From Paracentrotus lividus (taxonomy: Eukaryota; Echinodermata; Echinoidea; Camarodonta; Echinidae), in contig CALNVZ010002100.1 of NCBI GenBank assembly GCA_940671915.1, forward strand, positions 18,404,877 through 18,468,876: a stretch of DNA of 64,000 nt, written 5' to 3'. Shown in pieces: positions 12,622 through 24,100 of the stretch (position 1 is the first letter of the stretch; the number at the start of each line of letters is the position of its first letter). The notes beneath the pieces were generated by a model. That model did not search any database, was not told the DNA's origin, and was given only the letters and a program-made list of their open reading frames with translations. The position numbers and the translations under genes are program-made.

Positions 12622-13293
12622 TAAAGTCAGTCTCTATGCAAGAATAGAGAATTGGTCATTATTGCATTGTGACCATTCAACCAAAACTTTAGTCCACTGA
12701 CTGGACCATCCTGTATTTTCATATCAACACTCAAAACACCATACATGTACACACAGTACTATTTTAGCACATCAGCATGACAGCATGGATGTAGATACTT
12801 GGGAAGTGGATTTGTGATGGAAAGAGCAATGGTGAGAAGGTCTAGTCAAAAGAGAAAGGTGAAAGTTTATAACGACCAGAGCCTGGTCTACCAAAACTTA
12901 GGCAGATCAGTGCCATGAACACACCAGAGACTGAGCCATTGCTTGTTGTTTATATGTGGGCTGAATCAAATCTTGTTTGAGCTATACGCATAATCTTGTT
13001 AAGCTTTGAAATTTGGTGGTTCTATATATATTGGCCCTTATTTTCAAAGGTGTCTCAAGTTGAGCGGTTTTAACTACATAGATAGCAAAGTGTGATACAA
13101 TCTCAAACATTAATGTTTGATATATTGGAATTTTTTATACTGAAAACATTAAAAACTGCCTGGGAATGATAGGTACAAAAGTTTTCCTAACCATTAAAGC
13201 ATGATTCCAGAACCTGTAAGGAACCTAACGACGCAGGCAGATTGTGTCAAATTTGCTACCCATTTAAACCAAAGATTTCAGCTAGAATAATAA
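12622..13293. other. Spacer, nothing recognised
   Basis: No exon or repeat is identified in this stretch between two foldback elements upstream of the transporter gene. It may be intron if a 5' exon lies further upstream. Confidence 0.4.
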
Positions 13294-13874
13294 AGGGGAA
13301 TCCAACCCAAGGAGAGAATCAACCTTACAGGAAAGAGGAAAATGAGAGGAGCAATCTAAAAAAAGTTTCATCAAAATCGGTTATAAAATAAGAGAGTTAT
13401 GGAAGTTTGAAAAGTCTAGTTGTTCCTTCTATGGGGATCCTCAAATTGGCATCATCGGCTTCAAAATTGCCGATCTCATGGACAACTCTCCATTCATTTT
13501 GTACACAAAATATCACATTTTCCCCATTTTCTGTCAAAATATATCTTACCTCCTTCTGAGCTTAACTTATGTTGTGTGAAATATATTTTCCCATGACATA
13601 TTTTGAGCTCAGAAGTAAAGAAGACAAATTTTGAAAGAAAATGGGGAAAATCTGAAAATTTGTGTACAAAATGAATGGAGAGTTGTCCATAAGATCGGCC
13701 ATTTTGAAGCAGATGATGCCAATTTGAGGATCCCCATAGAAGGAACAACTAGACTTTTCAAACTTCCATAACTCTCTTATTTTATAACCGATTTTGATGA
13801 AACTTTTTTTAGATTGCTCCTCTCATTTTCCTCTTTCCTGTAAGGTTGATTCTCTCCTTGGGTTGGATTCCCCT
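13294..13874. mobile_element. 581 bp foldback element
   Basis: The two halves are near-perfect inverted copies. The left arm begins AGGGGAATCCAACCCAAGG at 13294 and the right arm ends with its complement at 13874. The centre is around 13560-13620. The arms are roughly 270 bp and differ by a few substitutions. The flanks are TAA-rich, but no exact target duplication can be fixed. There is no coding capacity. It ends 95 bp before the 5' UTR exon of the transporter gene. Confidence 0.85.
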
Positions 13875-13969
13875 TTAAAACAACACCTTTGTGAATATGG
13901 GCCATTGGGACTAAGAATTGTTTCCGTTGCACTGTAATAACATGGTAAACCTATCTCTTTTATATCTAG

Positions 13970-14018
13970 AAATGCTCATCAGGCACCGTCATCAAATGGA
14001 TAGTAAGAATTGACCACC
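13970..14018 (+). other. 5' UTR segment of the SLC16-like gene
   Basis: A pyrimidine-rich tract followed by TATCTAG at 13963-13969 gives a plausible 3' splice site, leaving about 49 nt of untranslated exon before the ATG at 14019. An in-frame TAA at 14004-14006 lies upstream of the start, supporting the chosen ATG. The boundary could instead be the CAG at 13979-13981. Confidence 0.55.
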
Positions 14019-14199
14019 ATGAAGCTTACTCGCAGGGGCACTGTGATCGTGGCTTGCAACCTCATCGGTCAAGGGATGACCCATGGACTGTCCACTTCCA
14101 TGGGGGTCTTCTATGGGGAATGGAAGAGAGACTTCAATGAACAAGCAGCATTGATCAGCTGGTTGGCTACCTCTGTACTAACCATCCTTCTTGGAACAT
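14019..14199 (+). CDS. SLC16-like exon 1 of coding region
   Basis: Encodes residues 1-60 plus the first base of codon 61. It covers transmembrane helix 1 and most of helix 2. The donor is GTAAGT at 14200. A TTG codon three codons upstream is in frame but is not needed as a start. Confidence 0.88.
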
Positions 14200-17100
14200 G
14201 TAAGTTTATGCAGAGCTGGGGAAAAATTATTAGACCAAGTTCTTTTTCATAAGGGTTTCTCTCAAGAATTTCATTACAGCCCATTCCTGCTTTAAGAATT
14301 AAAAGAGTTTTTTCTTGTTGACTGGCTTGTATTTTCTGCATCCTGTCTTTGATTTCACTCCAAAGATTCAAAACACTGAAACCCTTATGTGTATGAAAAA
14401 GATCTATCTTGGTCTAAAAATATTTGAATGAGTGTAAGTATGGTCTTAAATGAATTGCCTGCTAAAGAATTTATTTGTTTTTATTTCTTAACCAAATGAG
14501 ATCTAAAACTTTACCTATTAGGCCAAGTAAAAAAATAAACATGTTGATCGTCCCCGCCCGCATCGATTTTTGGTGCCACCTCGATTTTTTTTGTTATTTG
14601 TTATTTTGTTATTTTGTTATTTTTTTATTATTTTTTTAATTTTTTTTAAATTCACCAACACAACGTAAATGGGTTAGACAACATGAGTAGTTAGTATGTT
14701 ATTTTTAGTTCTTGAGTAAAACATTCAAACACATGATGGCAATGAAACATTATAAAAAGCATAAGAAAATTTATATAAACAGTGTCTGTGTGGACTTGAA
14801 TGAGTTGTGCAATCAAATATACATCAGGGGTTCCCAAACATTTTGTTCATGACCCCAGACCAACTAAACTTTGTCATAACAAGGACTGGTGGTGACCCCA
14901 ATTAAGCAATTCATCAGTACCGTTAATAAATTCTGACAAAGTCTTGCGCCCCACAGTTTGAAAACCCCTGATCTACATGTTGTAAAATCTCTCACTGATC
15001 ACTTGTCATTCAAGCTGCAAAATACTGATTGATATTGGCAACTGACTTGACAAGTGGACAATATGATACATGTATATCTTCATTTGTGGACCTGCATTGC
15101 ACCTCAAACCTAAAAGCAGCATTAAATCTTCTTCAAATATGAAATATGGCGGCCATCTTGGACGCGGCAGCCATTTTGGAAAAAATAACAAAATAACAAA
15201 TAATAAGGGCCTCCCTCATCAACTTTTTTGAAAAGTCCGGACGATCAACATGTTTATTTTTTTACTTGGCCTTATTAGAATTTTTAAAATAAGAGTAATA
15301 ATAAACACATTTTCCCCTACAAATATGCATCTTTAAATGGACTAAATACTATAGATCAAGAAATTTATTGGTAATCTTCCAGGAGAATTTTTATCATTTT
15401 TCCAAAATTGTAGAATGGTTTGAAGTTCCATATGCTCATCTTCTCAAATGAACTGATGAAAAGATTAAGTTTATTTTTATGCCTCCGCGACGAAGTCTCG
15501 CCGGAGGCATTATGTTTTCGGGTTGTCCGTCCGTACGTACGTCCGTACGTCCATCCCACTTTCGTTCTCACGATAACTTAAGAACCGTTTGACAGATCAT
15601 CTTCATTCTTGGTACATGTATACATACTGAGGTGACAATGATCTGATTAGATTTTGGGGTCACAAGGTCAAAGGTCAAAGGTCACCGAGGTCAATAAATA
15701 GGTGAAAATAGCTCGTTCTCACAATAAGTCAAGAACCGTTTCACGGATTAACTTCATTCTTGGTACATGTGTGCATACTGGGGTGACAGTGATCTGATTA
15801 GATTTTGGGGTCATGAGGTCAAAGGTCAAAGGTCCTAGAGGTCAATAAATAGGTGAAAATAGCTCGTTCCCACAATAACTCAAGAACCGTTTCACTAATC
15901 ATCTCCATACTTGGTAAATGTGTACATACTGGGGTAACAATGATCTGATAAGATTTTGGAGTCATAGGGTCAAAGGTCAAACGTCACAGAGGTCAATAAA
16001 TAGGTGAAAATGGCTCGATTCTCACAATAACTCAAGAACCGTGTCACTAATCATCTTCATACTTGGTAAATGTATGCATACTGGGGTGACAATGATCTGA
16101 TAAGATTTTTGGGTCATGAGGTCAAATGTCAAAGGTCACAGAGGTCAATAAATATTTGAAAATAGCTTGTCTCATGATAACTCAAGAACTGTTTCATGGA
16201 TCATCTTCATACTTGGTACATGTGTGCATACTTGAGTGGCACTGATCTGATTAGATTGAGACTTTTTACAAGGTCAAATGTCAAAGTCAAAGACATATTT
16301 GTATACATGAACATGAAAATAGAACAGATGAATGTTCCATATATTTCTGATCTGGCAATGGCGGAGGCATAAATTTCGACCGTGCGCGGTCGAGGATTCA
16401 TCTAGTTTTAATTCAGATTTTTTTTTCCCCTTCAATGTTTTCCATTGCAGCTCCCTTTGCTGGTGCTCTTATCAGACATTTTGGTGTACGAAGTGTGATG
16501 ATCGCTGGTACAATACTCTCTACTTCTGGCTTCGTGGCTGCTTCATTTGCTCACAATATTACAGTTCTGTTCATTACAATTCCTTTCATGTCTGGTAAGT
16601 GTAATTTGAGAATTGTTCTATAAAGGGGCAATTCCATGCTGTGTCGTACGAGACATTTTGATAACATTTCACCTCTTTTCGACATGAAAACAAAAGAATA
16701 TTTGTGTGATTAATAATAATAGCAGTCCTGATACGAAGTAGATGTCTTAATGTACTATTCAAGATCTACTGCAAAGGATTACTCCTGAAATTCCCTCATC
16801 ATTAAATCATAATGAATATATGCATTTTTGTGTGCAGTACATGTTACTCTCAGTAGAATTTGGTTGATTTCTTATCGTTTTGTTAATTTCAAAGCTTCAC
16901 AGCACACAATAATTCTTAGGTGAATTGTTATCAACTGTTTCCCAATCACTTTGAGACAGTTTCCTGTTTTTATTTTTTAAATGTCTTCTTATATGCTCTC
17001 CTGTTGTACACATGTGTACAGCATTTTATTTCACTATTAATGGGTTTAAGTTAAAAACATTGCTCTGTGGCTGCTTCGCCCTGGCTCGTAACCCTCCCAC

Positions 17101-20100
17101 ATAGACCAGAGGAAGCTTTTTACTATTTAGTGTCTATTGTTTTATTCCAATTGGCCCCCTGATAAGGAATTAAGATAATTATATACAAAGGTAAAAAAAG
17201 TATCCGGCTGCTGTCATATCCTTCTACCCGGAGTTTAAAGGTACAGGAAGTACTCTGCTGTCCCATGACATAAGGAAGCAAGTGAAATATCAACTGATTT
17301 TGAATTTTGGATGCTTTCATATTACATCTAGTGCCAAGTTCCTTCTGGCCAAGTTTCATATACCGGTATAAAAAATAATCCAGCTTAAAGATGTTTAAGG
17401 TAAGACATTTCAAGATTCCTTTGACATCAATGTGAATGGCGAATAGATTTTGGACTTTTACAGAAAATTTTATTTTTCAGAGTTGCTTCCTCTTATCATG
17501 GGACGGCAGTACTAAAGCAACACAAATTGTTTTCCAATCCCCTCAATGAGGACGTCTTCTGACCATATCAGATAATACATTTATAATTGCTCATAAACTT
17601 CAGTAATAATACTTTGTTGGTGAAGTTTATGAGCAATTACAGCTTTATTGTCATAGGAGAGGAGAATCATTTTGAGGGAAGTTTTTATTTTAACGGGGTC
17701 CCTTTCTTTAATGGGTCATGTCTCAGTACATCTACTGTATCAGGAAAAAGCATTTTGTATTCCTTGGCAGAAACACCTGAATTACTTGTTATGTTTTTAT
17801 TATTATTTTTTTTAACTGTTATTTTCAAAAGGTTTTGTCAAGAAAAATAACACACAGGAGATCACATGAAATTAATGAATTGATCATTAAACTGTATGTT
17901 TGCTGGGTGTATGGGATTTATTGGTCATTATCAGTTAAGATATAAATCGGCAAGTAATGGATTTGAATTCTTAATTATTTTTACATTAAAGTCATATATT
18001 ATCTACATACAACAAATTTCTTTACCGTTCCTGCTGTTAGAAATTTTCTTTTGGTGAAGTTCTATACCCATGTGTGAATTTTTTAAAATACTAATTGAGG
18101 TCCCATATTCTGAACTGAAGAATGAGTTTGTATCAGTTGCTAGCTCATGCAAAGCTATTGTGCGATCCTTTTGTCTGATACATCAGTCAACATCAAACAA
18201 AAGGATCGCACAAAATTTTTGCTCACACTTGCAACTCATACAAACTCAGATTTCAATCCAAAATATGGGCCATTGTGTGAGCTTATGGAAGCTAATCCCT
18301 ACCTTTTTCTATTGCCGTCAGGTTTAGGAAGCAGTCTGGCTTACTCCGGATGTCTTGTCTGCATTGCCCAAAACTTCAAGAGGCACTACACCCTCCTAAA
18401 CGGGGTAGCGTCATCCGGCTGTGGGGTCGGTATGGTGGTGTGGCCCATCGTCTTCCAACTCCTCGTGGACCACTTCACATGGAGGGGTGCACTGATGGTG
18501 GTAGGGGCGTTACAGTTCCACCTCGCACCCCTAGCATTGTTAATGACAAAGAATTCCAAGACGCACAGAGTCAGGCATATGCAGCTGACCAAAAGTGAGG
18601 AAGTTGGTTTAAAACAACTTGTTGCAGAGACGGAGTTAAATGACAATTCTGTTGTGACCTATGCTATTAAAACTGATGATGGTGAGGATGACGGTATTGT
18701 TATTGAATGCGGAGAACAGCTAAAAGAGAAAAAGCCAGTGGTTGGTTTTCAAGAGCTAGAAAAACAAGAAGAAGAGATCATAGAACAGTATGAAATCAAC
18801 AGTGTTGAACCAAACGCATCAACTCAACGTCTTACCATGGTTCGCAGAATGAGTCACCGTGCTTCCATCGTTGGGAAGGGTGTCAAAACATCATGTGTGC
18901 AATCTACCGGTCTGTCACTAATATGGGAGAATCGCATATTCGCATGTTACCTACCGATCGCAGTGACGGGAGGTTCGGTGTATGGGACTTTCTTGGCTCA
19001 TGCCGTATCGTCTGCCGTGTTAAAAGGCATTCCAAAGATTGAAGCTGCATTTTTAGTCTCCGTTGTTGGGTTTACGAACATGGTTGCCCGAGCAACACAC
19101 GGCCTGCTGCTCAACACAGGTTTTGTACATCAGATGATGTTATCAGCATTTTCCTATGTCCTCGCTGCGGTCTCTGTTTTTGTTACCCCTAGCACAGCAA
19201 GCTATGGTGTAATGGTAACCTGTGCAGCAGGTATTGGTATCGGATCTGGTATCTACATACCCCTCCAGGTGGTTATTGTTCATCATATGGTACCTATGAA
19301 CCGGTTTCCAGGTGGGATCGGCATGGTTCTCTTAGCAGTGTGCATTGGGATTATGATAAGCTCCACTGTCTCAGGTGAGGAAAAAAAAAATCATCACATT
19401 TTCAAAATTACAAGTTTAAAAGCATCTCGTCGTTTCCAAATACCAGCTCCTTCCTAATAGACATTGATTAAATGTTGATTTACTATGGTGCATTAAAAAA
19501 TGGACTGGCAATTCAATGCAGAGGTTTGAGCAGAAAATTGAAAGGGTAGTTTGGGCTGTTTGAGGGGCTGTAGTGAGCTAAAGTAGGAAGGACATTTATT
19601 ACTGAAGGGCCACTTTAGGGAAAAGTGTCAGGGCAGTTTAAATACATTAATTCTATTTAGCTCAGTTTGGCTCTTCAGGCTGACAGTACAGGCGCGGATC
19701 CAGGAGGTGGGGGGGGGGGGGGGGGGGGGGGGAGGAAAGGGAAAATTTTTGTTGTGATACCCGATTGACCGACTGAACCATACCCTTTGGCCAACCTAGT
19801 TGAAGGTCAAAAAAAATTAACCCCCCCCCCCCCCCCCCTTATAGCTCGGCCAGCATGACATGAAAAATCTGTGATGTACCCTTTTGTTCGCCCGGCGTGA
19901 TGGGAAAAAATATTGGATCTACCAAACTCTGAAATTTATATTTTGGGCCCCCTATTCTGAAATCCTGGATCCGCCACTGCAGTAAAACGTTGCATAATAT
20001 ACATAGTTTTGTTAACCCCAATATTACAGTGGTTCTCTTTTAATACTTATCATACATATTGTAATTGGGTTTTTCTTTTCATTATCATTATTTTAAAGAT

Positions 20101-21196
20101 TGTGATCTTAATAGTATCCACATTTCTTTTCCTTTTTTCATTGGCATAAGTTAGAATGGCTATTAGGAGGTTATCCAAATATTGTCATTTTGATAACTCA
20201 TGTCAAAGCAGATAGTATAGTCCTAAATCTAATTATATTGCGCTCCATGAAATATTATTGCATGTCAATTCAAATAACGATGTTTGTATTCTTCTTCAGC
20301 AAAATCTACAGAAACAAATATTTATAACAGCAATATCAAAAGCTTCAAATACCATGCATCGTACAGGGGCCGTGGAGGGGCTAAGCCATAAGTGGGGGGG
20401 GGGGGGGGNNNNNNNNNNNNNNNNNNNNNAACAGGCAAAAAATCACAAATCTATGGCCATTTTTCATGTTTTTGTAGACATTTGCTGACAAAAGTGGGGA
20501 GGGGGCTGAAGTTCCCTCCCCCCAGCCCCCAGCTCCACGGCCCCTGTGGTATGGTTAGTAAGATCAGGATTTGATTATCAGAGAAGCGATCCGTTGAAAA
20601 ATCCTGTGCAACAATTTAAATAAAGATTTAATGTTTTACTTAACCTGCCTGCTAAGAAAGCAGACTTTCTATTAAAAAAAGTGCCATCTGACTATTGAAG
20701 GGCAGGATAAACACAGGTCCACTGCTCCACTGACTTTATCTTTGCATCTCCTAGGAAAAATATCATCCACTCCCATTATAACGAGCTGCTCGGTCCAAGC
20801 CAAATAAATTATTATATAACAAAAGGGCACAAAGACACACATGCACATGTTTGACATTGGGCCTTGGAGAATCGCCTTGTTATAACAAATTATAAATGTT
20901 AAACAATTGAGGATATACATGGAGAATATCGGAACTCATGTACCGCCAAAGTTATCGGAAGTTATGTACTGCCAAATATGCATTTAACGTCTCTATCTCT
21001 GTGGGTTTGTTCCACTTTCTCAGGGTATATTTTAGACCGGACCAACAGCTACCAGTTGGCTTTCATCTTTGCTGGTTGCATGGGACTTATACCAGCTACT
21101 CTCATCATCATCAACCATATCGTCTGGAACTACTGCATCAAGGATGAACGTTGGCCACCCAAAGTCAATCACATGGTAGAGAAGAAAGGGGCTTAA
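14019..21196 (+). CDS. SLC16-like monocarboxylate-transporter-family protein (spliced, 516 aa)
   Basis: Join of 14019-14199, 16451-16594, 18322-19374 and 21024-21196: 1551 nt, 516 residues, all three introns phase 1 with GT-AG borders. The ATG sits in ACCACCATGA, a strong Kozak context. The protein has the 12-helix MFS layout of SLC16 in the plasma membrane: helix 1 (about residues 8-33) with the family-like GVFYGEW, helix 2 SWLATSV, helices 3-6 in exons 2 and 3, the helix 4-5 signature around NFKRHYTLLNGVASSGCG, an acidic cytoplasmic loop of about 120 residues (184-305), then helices 7-12 and a short tail. Family members carry lactate, pyruvate, ketone bodies or other small organic anions, with or without protons. 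Here the pre-helix-1 DGGWGW-type motif is absent, the position of human MCT1 Lys38 is Thr26, Asp302 is Asn361, while Arg306 is kept as Arg365. Classical proton-linked lactate transport is therefore doubtful and the substrate is unknown. The subfamily cannot be fixed. Confidence 0.9.
14521..15271. mobile_element. Harbinger-like non-autonomous DNA transposon in transporter intron 1
   Basis: The termini begin GGCCAAGTAAAAAAATAAAC at 14521 and end with the inverted copy at 15271; the inverted repeat is about 33 bp and essentially perfect. TTA flanks both sides (14518-14520, 15272-15274). A TWA 3 bp duplication with GGC-starting ends fits PIF/Harbinger. The interior lacks a transposase ORF and carries a nested hAT-like insertion at 14825-14970. 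Confidence 0.85.
14825..14970. mobile_element. hAT-like MITE nested in the Harbinger-like element
   Basis: The ends CAGGGGTTCCCAAAC and GTTTGAAAACCCCTG are imperfect inverted repeats of the CAGGGG-TTC-CAAAC type known from hAT/Charlie elements. The flanking 8-mers ATATACAT (14817-14824) and ATCTACAT (14971-14978) match at seven of eight positions, as expected for an 8 bp hAT target duplication. Confidence 0.85.
15473..16405. mobile_element. Helitron-like non-autonomous element with ~151 bp tandem monomers, copy 1
   Basis: The left end is TTTTTATGCCTCCGCG, with a local stem between ATGCCTCCG and CGGAGGCAT. Then come CCGTACGT-type short repeats and about five ~151 bp monomers (starting near 15562, 15714, 15865, 16017, 16168), each with the AGGTCAAAGGTCA motif. 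The right end has GCGGAGGCAT, a hairpin CGACCG-TGCG-CGGTCG, and terminal CTAG at 16402-16405 followed by T. Subterminal inverted repeats, a 3' hairpin and a CTAG end resemble Helitron/Helentron-type non-autonomous elements; that class is inference. A second copy with more monomers lies at 49180-50714. Confidence 0.75.
16451..16594 (+). CDS. SLC16-like exon 2
   Basis: The acceptor is TTTTCCATTGCAG at 16450 and the donor GTAAGT at 16595. It encodes residues 61-108 plus one base: the loop after helix 2 and helices 3 to 4 (SPFAGALIRHFGVRS, then a hydrophobic stretch). Phases match both neighbours. The exon begins only 46 bases after the end of the Helitron-like element. Confidence 0.9.
17584..17639. 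repeat. Perfect 19 bp inverted repeat (hairpin)
   Basis: TAATTGCTCATAAACTTCA at 17584-17602 is exactly complementary to 17621-17639, with an 18-base loop. It lies inside transporter intron 2. Confidence 0.85.
18121..18250. repeat. Imperfect ~55 bp-arm hairpin, dispersed repeat
   Basis: The inner arms TGTGCGATCCTTTTGT (18159-18174) and its complement (18197-18212) are perfect. Pairing extends outward imperfectly through the GAGTTTGTAT / ATACAAACTC ends. The right arm recurs at 37689-37742, so this is a mobile or dispersed foldback repeat. It ends about 70 bases before the exon 3 acceptor. Confidence 0.8.
18322..19374 (+). CDS. SLC16-like exon 3 (main exon)
   Basis: The acceptor is ATTGCCGTCAG at 18321 and the donor GTGAGG at 19375. 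Encodes residues 109-459 plus one base: helices 4-6, the acidic central loop, and helices 7-11. Notable positions are Asn361 (AAC at 19077) where MCT1 has the functional Asp302, and Arg365 (CGA at 19089) matching Arg306. Confidence 0.93.
19689..19979. mobile_element. MITE of the GGATCCGCCACTG family with long G and C runs
   Basis: The left end GGCGCGGATCCAGG and right end CCTGGATCCGCCACTG are inverted relatives of the element at 10207-10340. A 24-base G run (19709-19732) and an 18-base C run near 19821 lie inside. No clear target duplication. Confidence 0.55.
20364..20546. mobile_element. MITE with CAGGGGCCGTGGAG inverted ends, spanning an assembly gap
   Basis: CAGGGGCCGTGGAG at the left is exactly complementary to CTCCACGGCCCCTG at the right. 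The interior starts with a long G run and contains the N gap, so its length is not reliable. The flanks show no clear duplication. Confidence 0.6.
20409..20429. other. Assembly gap (21 N)
   Basis: A run of Ns directly after a G homopolymer inside transporter intron 3. It is a scaffolding or unresolved-consensus gap and does not touch an exon. Confidence 1.
21024..21196 (+). CDS. SLC16-like terminal coding exon 4
   Basis: The acceptor is CCACTTTCTCAG at 21023. Encodes residues 460-516 and ends at TAA 21194-21196. It begins GYILDRTNSYQLAF, matching the loop before helix 12 in SLC16 proteins (G-x-L-x-D-x-T-x-x-Y), followed by helix 12 and a short charged cytoplasmic tail. Confidence 0.92.
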
Positions 21197-24100
21197 TGAA
21201 TAGATGAGATGTAACCGAAAAGTCTCTAAGGTTAAAAACAGTGATAATGATGATGAAGAATTGAATCCTATGATAGGGTATTATTCTGTAAGAGCATTGG
21301 CCAGTTACTTACATAACTATCACAATACATGTATCTGATCAACAAACAGACGTCGTTAACTACCTGAGATTCATGAACAGGAATTCTAAAATTTTACATG
21401 TTAAACATGTAAGACTGCCCAAGCATTACAAGATCACATGTTCATTTGCTGTTGTTAAAAAGGGGTTTTAACAGACAAATTAACCCAATGGACTGTCACT
21501 GCAAGACAAATTCACACTTTCTTTTTTGACATGCAGCCTTTTTATACAGACATCTGTATAAAATTGGCTAGATTGTAGATTATTACTATGTGATATTCCT
21601 TGCAATTAAAATATTTATTTCTTGTATATGATATGTACTGTAGGTACTTTAATTTTATTGTTCAGGTTTTCCATCTGATATAAAGTCACACTGCTACTCA
21701 TATACCAAAGCATAAATATATCTTTTAAAATGCTCATCTCATATGCATGTTTAAATTGCCCTTTGAGGGACAATCAGCTTATTATTACTGAGGTCAAGGA
21801 AATCTGAAGGTAAAAACAAGTTTTGGAAAATCAAATTTAAACTTATGCTTTGACAGGGTTCTTATTCTTATTTTCAGCTTTTCATCATTTGCAGCTTTTC
21901 TTTTGAATATATAGTGTGATTATTAACACTCACAGTATATTCACTAATTTCACTACAAAGTACAATGTATGTTTCTTTATATTTATTATTTTGTTTTAAT
22001 AATTCTTTAACCTAAATCAGGATACAAGACAATGTGCCTTTTTATTTGCATTCATAAAATAGATGCAAATTAAAGCTCTTGCCAAGTAAAAAGAAAATAT
22101 TTTCAAAAAAATAACTCCACTTAGCTAGTACATAAAATTAGACAGTTTGAAATTTCTTCTGTTTTTAAGGAGGACTTGGGGCCTTGCCAAAAACCATACT
22201 GGTATAAAGGGCTTTCATTAGTTTAGAGTTGCATCATCTGTTTCACCAAGTTGGAGGATCATTTCACGATAATTAAGTGAATTTTTTATGTTCTTGTCTA
22301 GAATTATTATGCCTTGATAATTTATGTGCCAGCTGCATAACCAAATAATATAGATAAAGTATTTACCTCCAATGTCTGTTTTTATGTGTTTCTCTAGCTG
22401 TTTTGATATCAGCTAACCTACTCTTAATTTGAATACAGGTAAATGTTTATTTCACAAATTTGTTTAATTATTGATATATATATTTTTTTTTTCTTTCTTT
22501 CTTTTCTAATCTACTAATGTTTTGAAATTATAAGTATGCATCATTCATTAAATTCAGTATTTATATTGTCTTTTTCAAAGTACCAATTACTAGTTATTGT
22601 TTTGCAATTCATAAAAAAAATATTTGTTTGCTTCCATGTATTATATGTGATGCAGTACAAAAACAATTTTCCCTGCAGTACTGTCACTACTGTGTTCATT
22701 CAGCATTAAAAAAAAATGAGTACTTCCTTTACATTTTTTGTATTTGAATATCATGCTGGTACATGTAATCATTTTACTTTTCATTTTAATTTTCTTTTGT
22801 TGAATTTACCCCTTTCATTGTAGATTGAATGAAATCAATCTGAAATATATTTTTAATGACTTCAGGGTAGCCACATTTTTTATTATTATTTAAATACTTG
22901 TACAGTATGTACATGAGCTCTCATATATGTCAACGAAGAATATTGAAAGTATAGCCAACCTTTATGAATTAGAATATGTTGGCACTGAAGAAGTAGCTTC
23001 CACTAAGAAAAAAGGACTTATGAAGGGTTAAAAACCAAAGACCAAGTAAATAATGAGAAGATGACATGAAAATGGTGCTATGCAGATTGTGACATGCTTT
23101 TCTGGCATTTGTTTTACCCACCATTATAATCTCATGTTTGTTGATTGAAGGCAATCAAAAAGTGTTTGTGTTGGTCATGAGAACCTGAAGTTTCATATTT
23201 TAAGATTTTCAAAAATTATATTCATAGATTTGTGAAATTATGCTGTAAAATAGTGAATAAATGTAGCCAATATCAATCGCTTCAGGTTGCCAAATTTTTA
23301 ACTAGTTTGAAAATCGCTAATTGTTGTTCAAATTTGAAGGGTCGTTCCGCTTTATATTGATACCCGAACCCTATCCTCAGGATTACAGGATTGTTAGGGT
23401 GTTCGGGAGTCTACAAATGGAATCACATACATGTTGGACTTAAATTTAAAAACTTGTATATTCCACAAAATATATATATATATATATTTTTTAATTGATT
23501 AATGAATTCATGAATTCATATTGAAATGGATGAAGAATAATATGTATGTTTTTTTTATTTTCCCAAGTATTGACTTATGTTATATGTAATTATTTAATTG
23601 GTTCATTTTGAGAAGGTCTGATTATATTTGGTTGTTAGTTAATGTAGTTGGCCTTGTTCATGGAGATACTAAGTATCTCCATGCCTTGCAGCCATTTTGC
23701 ATGCAAATATTATGTTTTTATTATTTATTGCCTATTTACACAAGTAAAAGTTTTGAACGTCTCTACACTTTATGTTGAAAAAAAATATGAGGCAATGCAA
23801 TAAAATATAGAATTTTAGGTTTAAATGTGATCACCACAAAGAAAGGATTGATTAAGCTACCAAATTGTATTGATCTTTTAGTACTTTGTAATGAAGTAAT
23901 TTATTGGTTGACCCAACCTGTAACAACAGTACTTATAGAGGGAGACATCACATGGAATTAAAAAAAAAAATCAATTGTGTATTTTGTTTTGTGTTTGTTT
24001 TATGTATATATAAAGACACAGTCTAGAAATCAAAAGTTTGACGGTTGGTTGTCTTTATTTATCAACGCTCTGCCTCCAAGCATAGAGCACTATAGAAGTC

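Larger units (their letters stand above)
16595..18321 (+). other. Transporter intron 2
   Basis: A 1727 bp intron of AT-rich sequence. It contains a perfect 19 bp hairpin at 17584-17639 and a long imperfect hairpin at 18121-18250 next to exon 3. No other gene is seen; an 87-codon ORF at 17587-17850 overlaps the hairpin and has no recognisable features. Confidence 0.8.
19375..21023 (+). other. Transporter intron 3
   Basis: A 1649 bp intron. It holds two MITE-like repeats (19689-19979, 20364-20546), long G and C runs, and an assembly gap of Ns at 20409-20429. No additional exon is needed, because the phases across it are consistent. Confidence 0.8.

Noticed and set aside
15365..15571. Arg/Thr-rich ORF on the minus strand
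   Set aside because: Read from the CGTACGT / GTCCGTCC tract at the start of the Helitron-like element; repeat-derived.
17587..17850. 87-codon ORF in transporter intron 2
   Set aside because: Overlaps a hairpin, has no homology that I recognise, and the flanking exons splice in phase without it.
23340..23420. Possible tRNA-like or structured RNA near CCGAACCCTA ... TAGGGTGTTCGG
   Set aside because: A single stem only; no cloverleaf, no A/B boxes and no CCA-side pairing that I can support.
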